Origin: Candidatus Thiosymbion sp.
GTDB taxonomy: Bacteria > Pseudomonadota > Gammaproteobacteria > Chromatiales > Chromatiaceae
Assembly: GCA_018435665.1 (NCBI GenBank)
Contig: JAHDND010000043.1
Span: forward strand, 1-62,156
Direction of reading: 5' to 3'
DNA: 62,156 nucleotides
Shown: piece after piece, positions 57,044 to 62,156 of the stretch
Position numbering within the stretch: position 1 is the first letter of the stretch
Layout of the letters: every line of letters starts with the position of its first letter
Position numbers and translations under genes: made by a program
The notes under the pieces: model-generated
Told to the model about the DNA's origin: nothing
Seen by the model: the letters and a program-made list of their open reading frames with translations, nothing else
Database searches by the model: none

Positions 57044-58357
57044 TCAACCCGCCAGGGTCTCCATGCGGATGCGCATCACCTCGCCCTTGACCGTGTTCAG
57101 GGCCTCGATGCGGGCGATAGCGCGGTTCATGCGACCCTCCTGGACCCGATGGCTGAGCATGATGAGGGGTACGTGGGTGTCACCCTCCTCCGGCTCCTTC
57201 TGCTTGATGGCCTCGATGCTGATGCCCTCGGCGCCGAGGATGCCGGCGATCTCGGCCATGACGCCGGGCTGGTCGAGGGCGGCGATGCGCAGGTAGTAGG
57301 CCGTCTCGACCTCCGCCATGGGCAGCACCGGGATGTCGGCGATCTCGTCGGGCTGGAAGGCCAGGTGCGGCACCCGGTTGCCGGGGTCGGAGGTCAGGAC
57401 CCGGGCGACGTCGAGGACATCGGCGACCACGGCGGAGGCGGTGGGCAGGGCCCCGGCGCCGGCGCCGTAGTAGAGGGTCGGCCCCACGGCGTCGCCCTTG
57501 ACCAGGACGGCGTTCATAACCCCGTCGACATTGGCGATGAGGCGGCGATGGGGGATGAGGGTCGGGTGGACGCGCAGTTCGATGCCGTGACCGGAGCGGC
57601 GGGCGATGCCCAGGTGCTTGATGCGGTAACCGAGCTCGGCGGCATAGGCCACGTCCTGGGCCTGGATGCGGGAGATGCCCTCGGTGAAGGTCTTCTCGAA
57701 CTGGAGGGGGATGCCGAAGGCCAGGGAGCCGAGGATGGTGAGCTTGTGGGCGGCGTCGATGCCCTCGACATCAAAGGTTGGATCGGCCTCGGCGTAGCCC
57801 AGGGCCTGGGCCTCGGCCAGGACATCGCCGAAGTCGCGGCCCTTGTCGCGCATCTCGGTGAGGATGAAGTTGCCGGTGCCGTTGATGATGCCGGCGATCC
57901 ACTCGATGTGGTTGGCGGCCAGGCCCTCGCGCAGGGCCTTGATGATGGGCACGCCGCCGGCGACGGCGGCCTCGAAGGCGACGACCACCCCCTGCTCGCG
58001 GGCGGCGGCGAAGATCTCGTTGCCATGGCGGGCGATGAGGGCCTTGTTGGCGGTGACCACGTGCTTGCCGTTGGCGATGGCCTTGAGCACCAGTTCCCGC
58101 GCCGGGGAATAACCACCGATGAGCTCGATGACGATGTCGATCTCGGGGTCGTCGACGACGGCGAAGGCGTCGTTGCCGATGTGGCCGATCTGGTCGAGAC
58201 CGGGGATCTCGGGGTTGTACTGCATGGCCGCGGCTCGGGCGAGGCGAATCTCCCGGCCGGCGCGACGGGCGATCTCCGCCGCGTTGCGGGTCAGGACGGT
58301 GACCGTGCCGCCACCGACCGTGCCCAGGCCCAACAAACCGATCTTGACCGGCTCCAT
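57044..58357 (-). CDS. hom: Homoserine dehydrogenase
   Basis: Reduces aspartate semialdehyde to homoserine for threonine and methionine. 437 residues: NAD(P)-binding motif GLLGLGTVGGGTV at the N terminus, the catalytic domain (GNFILTEMRDKG, LAEAQALGYAEADPTFDVEG, about 190-205) and a C-terminal ACT domain (about 355-437) for threonine feedback. Monofunctional, without an aspartokinase part. AAGAGG lies nine bases before the ATG. thrC does not follow; the RpfE-like gene does. Confidence 0.97.
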   Translation of the reverse strand: MEPVKIGLLGLGTVGGGTVTVLTRNAAEIARRAGREIRLARAAAMQYNPEIPGLDQIGHIGNDAFAVVDDPEIDIVIELIGGYSPARELVLKAIANGKHVVTANKALIARHGNEIFAAAREQGVVVAFEAAVAGGVPIIKALREGLAANHIEWIAGIINGTGNFILTEMRDKGRDFGDVLAEAQALGYAEADPTFDVEGIDAAHKLTILGSLAFGIPLQFEKTFTEGISRIQAQDVAYAAELGYRIKHLGIARRSGHGIELRVHPTLIPHRRLIANVDGVMNAVLVKGDAVGPTLYYGAGAGALPTASAVVADVLDVARVLTSDPGNRVPHLAFQPDEIADIPVLPMAEVETAYYLRIAALDQPGVMAEIAGILGAEGISIEAIKQKEPEEGDTHVPLIMLSHRVQEGRMNRAIARIEALNTVKGEVMRIRMETLAG

Positions 58358-58485
58358 AATCAGTTCCTCTTGCTTACTTAATGTTGGATTTCAATTCGCG
58401 AGTGCCGCGCGTCGGCGTTGCAGCGTCACACCCCAGACCACGCCGTTGGTGCTGGCCGCGGCTCTCACCCGGGGGAGTAGGCGCA

Positions 58486-59685
58486 TCAGCCCTGATAGCC
58501 GTTACGGCGGAACATCTCCTTGATCCCCCGAACGGCCTGGCGGGTGCGATGTTCGTTCTCGATCAGGCCGAAGCGGACGTGGGTATCGCCGTACTGGCCG
58601 AAGCCGATGCCAGGGGAGACGGCCACCTTGGCCTCGCTGAGCAGCTTCTTGGCGAATTCCAGGGAGCCGAGCTCGCGGTAGGGTTCGGGGATGGGCGCCC
58701 AGGCGAACATGGTGGCCTGGGGCTTGTCCATGTGCCAGCCGGCGGCGGCAAGGCCCTCGCAGAGGACGTTGCGGCGGCTCTCGTACTGACCGCTGATCTG
58801 GCGCAGGCAGTCCTGGGGACCTTCCAGGGCGGCGATGGCGGCGACCTGGATGGGGGTGAAGGTGCCGTAGTCCAGGTAGGACTTGATCCGCGCCAGGGCC
58901 CCGACCAGGTCGGCGTTGCCGCACATGAAGCCGATGCGCCAGCCGGGCATGTTGTAGCTCTTGGACAGGGAGAAGAACTCGACGGCGACCTCGGTGGCCC
59001 CGGGGACCTGGAGGATGGAGGGGGCGACGTAGCCGTCGAAGACGATATCGGCATAGGCCAGGTCGTGGACCACCCAGATGCCGTGCTCCCGCGCGATGGC
59101 GATGACACGCTCGAAGAAGTCGAGCTCGACGCACTGGGCGGTGGGATTGCCGGGAAAGTTGATCACCAGCATCTTCGGCTTGGGCCAGGAGTCCTCGATG
59201 GCGCGGCGCAGCTCGGCGAAGAAGTCGATGCCGGGGACCAGGGGGACATGGCGGACATCGGCCCCGGCGATGACGAAGCCGTAGGGGTGGATGGGGTAGG
59301 CCGGATTGGGGACCAGGACGGTATCGCCGGGGCCCATGGTGGCCAGGGCCAGGTGGGCGAGCCCCTCCTTGGAGCCGATGGTGACGATGGCCTCTTTATC
59401 GGGGTCCAGTTCCACCTGGAAGCGCTGGTGGTACCAGTTGCAGATGGCGCGGCGCAGACGGGGGATGCCGCGGGAGACCGAGTAACGGTGGGTGTCGCCG
59501 CGCTGGGCGGCCTCCAGGAGCTTGTCAACGATGTGCCGGGGGGTGGGCTGATCGGGATTGCCCATGCCGAAGTCGATGATGTCCTCACCCCGGGCCCGGG
59601 CGGCGGCCTTCAACTCGTTGACGATATTGAAGACATAGGGCGGGAGACGCTGGATGCGGCGAAATTCCGGGACTGGGGCGACCAC
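58486..59685 (-). CDS. alaC: Glutamate-pyruvate aminotransferase AlaC
   Basis: PLP-dependent class I/II aminotransferase making alanine. 399 residues from the GTG at 59685 (GAGG upstream), with the family N terminus [20 protein letters not shown]. coli AlaC is 412. The PLP-binding Lys is in [16 protein letters not shown] (about 235-250), and [12 protein letters not shown] and [16 protein letters not shown] are clear. The frame remains open upstream through a C/G-rich simple repeat, which would encode Gly/Arg/Gln-rich sequence and is not part of the gene. AlaC lies just upstream of hom on the same strand. Confidence 0.93.
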   Translation of the reverse strand: MVAPVPEFRRIQRLPPYVFNIVNELKAAARARGEDIIDFGMGNPDQPTPRHIVDKLLEAAQRGDTHRYSVSRGIPRLRRAICNWYHQRFQVELDPDKEAIVTIGSKEGLAHLALATMGPGDTVLVPNPAYPIHPYGFVIAGADVRHVPLVPGIDFFAELRRAIEDSWPKPKMLVINFPGNPTAQCVELDFFERVIAIAREHGIWVVHDLAYADIVFDGYVAPSILQVPGATEVAVEFFSLSKSYNMPGWRIGFMCGNADLVGALARIKSYLDYGTFTPIQVAAIAALEGPQDCLRQISGQYESRRNVLCEGLAAAGWHMDKPQATMFAWAPIPEPYRELGSLEFAKKLLSEAKVAVSPGIGFGQYGDTHVRFGLIENEHRTRQAVRGIKEMFRRNGYQG

Positions 59686-59865
59686 GGGGACCTCGGGGGC
59701 TTGAGGCGCGAAAGCGCTCGATGAACAAGGGTGGGAGTTTACCGTCAAGCACCGCGGAATAAAATCAGACACCCATTCTGCCACATCGCAAAAAACGGCT
59801 CTGCTGCATCGCACAAGATGGGTTCGTTTGGTAATTTGGCCTTCTCGCGCCTGGGGGTATTGCCC
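59686..59865. other. alaC upstream region
   Basis: No separate gene is seen. Non-coding sequence before alaC, bordering the C-rich repeat; the alaC promoter should be here. Confidence 0.35.
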
Positions 59866-59994
59866 CCTGCCCCCCTGCCCCCTTGCCCCCCTTGCCCCCC
59901 TTGCCCCCCTTGCCCCCCTGCCCCCCTGCCCCCTGCCCCCTGCCCCCTGCCCCCTTGCCCCCTGCCCCCTGCCCCCTTGCCCCTTGTCCCCTTG
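59866..59994. repeat. C-rich simple repeat (CCCCCTTG / CCCCCTG type)
   Basis: About 130 bases of 7-9-base units made of C runs separated by TG or TTG. The plus strand carries almost no G except one per unit. Such tracts are prone to slippage. Confidence 0.9.
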
Positions 59995-60104
59995 GCCTGA
60001 GCCCGCGCCGATGCGTAACCCTTTGGGCCAAGGGCACAGGCTCCATCCGTTCATGCTAACATCCAAGCCATTGTCTTGACTGAAAGGCTTGGCCAGCCGT
60101 CGCC

Positions 60105-61697
60105 ATGAACAGACGCCTCCTACCCATCGGCATCCAGACCTTTCGCAAGATTCGCGAGGGGGATTTTTACTATGTCGACAAGACCGGCTTCGCCCTAAGG
60201 CTGATCGCGGAGGGGACGCATTACTTCCTCTCCCGCCCGCGGCGCTTCGGCAAGTCGCTGTTTCTGGATACCCTGGCGGAACTCTTCGCGGGTAACCAGG
60301 CCCTGTTCCGGGGGCTGGCCGCCGAGAGCCGCTGGGATTGGTCGCGGCGCTATCCGGTCATCCGGCTGAGCTTTGGCGGTGGGGTGGTGCGGCAGCCAGG
60401 CGAACTCGACGCCAAGATTCGTGAGCAACTTAGCCTCAATCAGGAGGTGCTCGGAATCCGGTGCGAGCAGCCAACGCTGGCCGGTTGTTTCGCGGAATTG
60501 ATCCGTAAGGCCCACGCCGCCAGCGGCGAGCGCGCCGTGGTGCTGGTGGATGAGTACGACAAGCCGATCCTGGACAACATCACCAATCCGGAGATGGCCC
60601 GGGTGATGCGTGATGGCTTGCGGAATCTCTACTCCGTGATCAAGGACTCGGATGCCCACATCCGCTTTGCCTTCCTTACCGGCGTTTCCAAGTTCAGCAA
60701 GGTCAGTCTGTTCTCGGGGTTGAACAATCTGTTCGATCTCACCGTGTCGGCGCGCTATTCCGCCATCTGCGGTTACACCGAGGCCGATCTGGATCAAGTC
60801 TTCGCCCCCGAACTGGAAGGTCTGGACCGAGGGCAGATCCGCGCCTGGTACAACGGCTACAACTGGCTCGGGGAAGCGGTCTACAACCCCTTTGACCTGC
60901 TGCTGCTGTTTCGTGAGCGCCAGTTTCGCCCCTGGTGGTTCGAGACCGGCACGCCGACCTTTCTGGTGGATGTGCTGACCCAGCAGGGCTTCTTTACCCC
61001 ACTGCTGGCGCATCTGCGGGCCGACGAGGCGCTGTTGTCGGCCTTTGACGTCGACCGCCTTGCCCCCGAGGCCCTGCTATGGCAAACCGGCTACCTGACC
61101 TTTACCCGTTCACGCCAGATCGGCGCGCGCTGGGAGTACAGCCTGGGCTACCCCAACCTGGAGGTGAGCGCGGCCCTCAACGACAGCCTGGCCAAGGCCT
61201 TCATTGGCGAGCCCGGCCGGGCCAGCGAGTTGGCCAGCCGCCTCTACGACATCCTGGTCGCCGCCGATTTCGAGGCCCTGCGCCAGCATGTCGCCAGCCT
61301 GTTCGCCGCCATCCCCCACCACTGGCATGACGGCAATGATCTGGCGCGCTTCGAGGGCTTCTACGCCAGCGTCTTTTACAGCCACCTGGCCGCCCTGGGG
61401 CTGGACCTGGTACCCGAGGATGCCAGCCACCATGGCCGCCTCGACCTGCGCCTGCGCTTCAATGGCCAGATCTGGCTGTTCGAGTTCAAGGTGGTGGAGC
61501 TGGCCCCCGAGGGCGCGGCCTTGCCGCAGATCAAGGCCAGGGGTTATGCCGACAAGTACCGCGCCGAGGGACTGCCGATCCACCTGATCGGCATCGAGTT
61601 CAGCCGCGGGCGGCGGTCCCTGGTGGGGTTCGAGGTGGAGACTCTGGACCCCGGCCCCGTCGCGCCGGGGTCCAAACTGACATCCAGAGCTGATTAA
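60105..61697 (+). CDS. AAA-ATPase/PD-(D/E)XK nuclease family protein (DUF1703 type)
   Basis: 530 residues. N-terminal AAA-ATPase-like domain: [14 protein letters not shown], a Walker A variant [14 protein letters not shown] (about 45-58) and Walker [15 protein letters not shown] (about 145). C-terminal PD-(D/E)XK-type nuclease fold: GRLDLRLRF then WLFEFKVVE (about 445-470). The family is often multi-copy and abundant in Chromatiaceae and Bacteroidetes; proposed to be mobile or defence-related, but its role is unproven. It ends sharing TTAA with the convergent remnant. Confidence 0.88.
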   Translation: MNRRLLPIGIQTFRKIREGDFYYVDKTGFALRLIAEGTHYFLSRPRRFGKSLFLDTLAELFAGNQALFRGLAAESRWDWSRRYPVIRLSFGGGVVRQPGELDAKIREQLSLNQEVLGIRCEQPTLAGCFAELIRKAHAASGERAVVLVDEYDKPILDNITNPEMARVMRDGLRNLYSVIKDSDAHIRFAFLTGVSKFSKVSLFSGLNNLFDLTVSARYSAICGYTEADLDQVFAPELEGLDRGQIRAWYNGYNWLGEAVYNPFDLLLLFRERQFRPWWFETGTPTFLVDVLTQQGFFTPLLAHLRADEALLSAFDVDRLAPEALLWQTGYLTFTRSRQIGARWEYSLGYPNLEVSAALNDSLAKAFIGEPGRASELASRLYDILVAADFEALRQHVASLFAAIPHHWHDGNDLARFEGFYASVFYSHLAALGLDLVPEDASHHGRLDLRLRFNGQIWLFEFKVVELAPEGAALPQIKARGYADKYRAEGLPIHLIGIEFSRGRRSLVGFEVETLDPGPVAPGSKLTSRAD

Positions 61698-61954
61698 GGG
61701 CTCGGCCCGACGCGGGCATTGAGACGCCCGCCCGCCTGGACTCTGAATCCCGGGTTGAAGAGGATCTTCTTGCCAGCGTTCAGGATCAGTCTGGCACCGC
61801 CTATAACGGTCACGTTGGCCGAAACCGTGATCGAGCCTGAGACTGCATAGTTCTCCTCCCCAGAAACATCGTGACCTGGTATGAGCAGATCCTCCAGTTG
61901 GCAGCCTTCGGCGACATTGGTGTTAAGTGTTAAAATACCGATAAATTCCGACAA
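61694..61954 (-). pseudogene. C-terminal remnant of a surface beta-repeat protein
   Basis: An 86-codon frame (first possible start TTG at 61954) whose end reads VSGSITVSANVTVIGGARL, LILNAGKKILFNPGFRVQAG and GRLNARVG. Those beta-repeat motifs resemble the C-terminal coat-hanger-stack domains of large secreted proteins. There is no signal peptide or N-terminal region, and the putative start falls within the decamer repeat. I read it as a gene fragment left next to the IS5 insertion; a short real gene is the alternative. Confidence 0.5.
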
Positions 61955-61969
61955 AATCCGACATTTTCA
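61943..61969. repeat. AAATCCGACA decamer repeat, second site
   Basis: AAATTCCGACA then AAATCCGACA and TTTTC, with a looser unit (AAATACCGAT) before them. Same unit and same TTTTC end as the array before wza at 33653-33690. Confidence 0.7.
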
Positions 61970-62020
61970 GCTTTGGGCCTTGACGGGCGGTCTGGTCGCG
62001 TAAGCGATTGCCCGTGCTAA

Positions 62021-62156
62021 GGAGACACTGATTTATTCCAACCTCATGGATTGTATGTGATAAAATATTGCCCATGCTATCTCCGACCGCGAGTCGCCCC
62101 ATGTCCAAGCAGATCTCCTTTGCCCAAGCCGAGTATGACGCCAAGCGCAAGATCAC
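62021..62156 (+). mobile_element. Left end of an IS5-family insertion sequence (truncated by window)
   Basis: The tetranucleotide CTAA (62017-62020) fits the YTAR target preference of IS5 elements, and the element appears to start with GGAGACACTG at 62021. A transposase gene starts at 62101. The right end lies outside the window. Confidence 0.55.
62101..62156 (+). CDS. IS5-family transposase, 5' part
   Basis: Starts ATG at 62101 and encodes MSKQISFAQAEYDAKRKIT before the window ends. The FAxAEY.xKRK pattern is the beginning of many IS5-family transposases. A GATAAA-type -10 lies about 40 bases upstream. Confidence 0.7.
   Translation, partial: MSKQISFAQAEYDAKRKI

Noticed and set aside
59686..60066. 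127-residue N-terminal extension of AlaC, rich in Gly, Arg and Gln
   Set aside because: It is a translation of the C-rich simple repeat; the family N terminus begins at the GTG at 59685.
61923..62156. 77-codon minus-strand frame running through the IS5 end
   Set aside because: It crosses the likely IS boundary and the decamer repeat; chance frame.

Overview
The window is GC-rich chromosomal DNA of a gammaproteobacterium, most likely a purple sulfur bacterium (Chromatiaceae). The evidence is gammaproteobacterial gene order (rpsP-rimM-trmD-rplS, thrS-infC-rpmI-rplT-pheST-ihfA-merR), a BciB-type 8-vinyl reductase of bacteriochlorophyll synthesis, a DsrC-family sulfur-relay protein, HemN and a class I fumarase. 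The genus cannot be fixed from the sequence alone.

Layout. 1-441: a near-perfect sigma70 promoter pointing out of the left edge. 442-5732 (minus): exonuclease I, then the ffh / rpsP-rimM-trmD-rplS translation block. 5.9-13.7 kb: YpjD-like cytochrome assembly protein, DsrC-like protein, tRNA-Ala, a GH57 glycosidase, a 30-residue membrane microprotein, OvoA (ovothiol) and a pentapeptide-repeat protein. 14.1-19.9 kb (minus): a head-to-tail run ahpC-ahpF-nikR-cbiQ-cbiO-bciB behind an OxyR-like site, coupling peroxide defence, nickel uptake and pigment synthesis. 20-30.7 kb: fumarase, tRNA-Val, the thrS-infC-L35-L20-pheS-pheT-ihfA-merR block and a Nudix protein. 30.7-42.1 kb: an exopolysaccharide assembly locus (WecA/MraY-type transferase, O-antigen ligase/polymerase, Wza, Wzc, PHP phosphatase) enclosing three uncommon genes: a J-domain/coiled-coil/NTF2-like membrane protein, a membrane TPR/jelly-roll protein and a secreted FecR-like protein. 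42.2-58.4 kb: mfd, thioredoxin, YqiB, IscR, PrmB, a small unknown, HemN, succinate-semialdehyde dehydrogenase, a large hybrid histidine kinase, an RpfE-like protein and homoserine dehydrogenase. 58.5-62.2 kb: AlaC transaminase, a C-rich simple repeat, a DUF1703-type ATPase/nuclease, a surface-protein remnant and the left end of an IS5-family element.

The most unusual signals are: a palindromic intergenic repeat family (three copies, one splitting pheS from pheT); a decamer repeat shared by the exopolysaccharide promoter region and the surface-protein remnant; in-frame low-complexity Asp-Gln/Asn-Gln-rich expansions in several unrelated proteins; an AUA start for infC; a DsrC-like protein with an altered cysteine tail; a tiny membrane protein with its own RBS and terminator; and the atypical exopolysaccharide accessory genes. 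Functions are read from motifs and gene order; no database search was possible.
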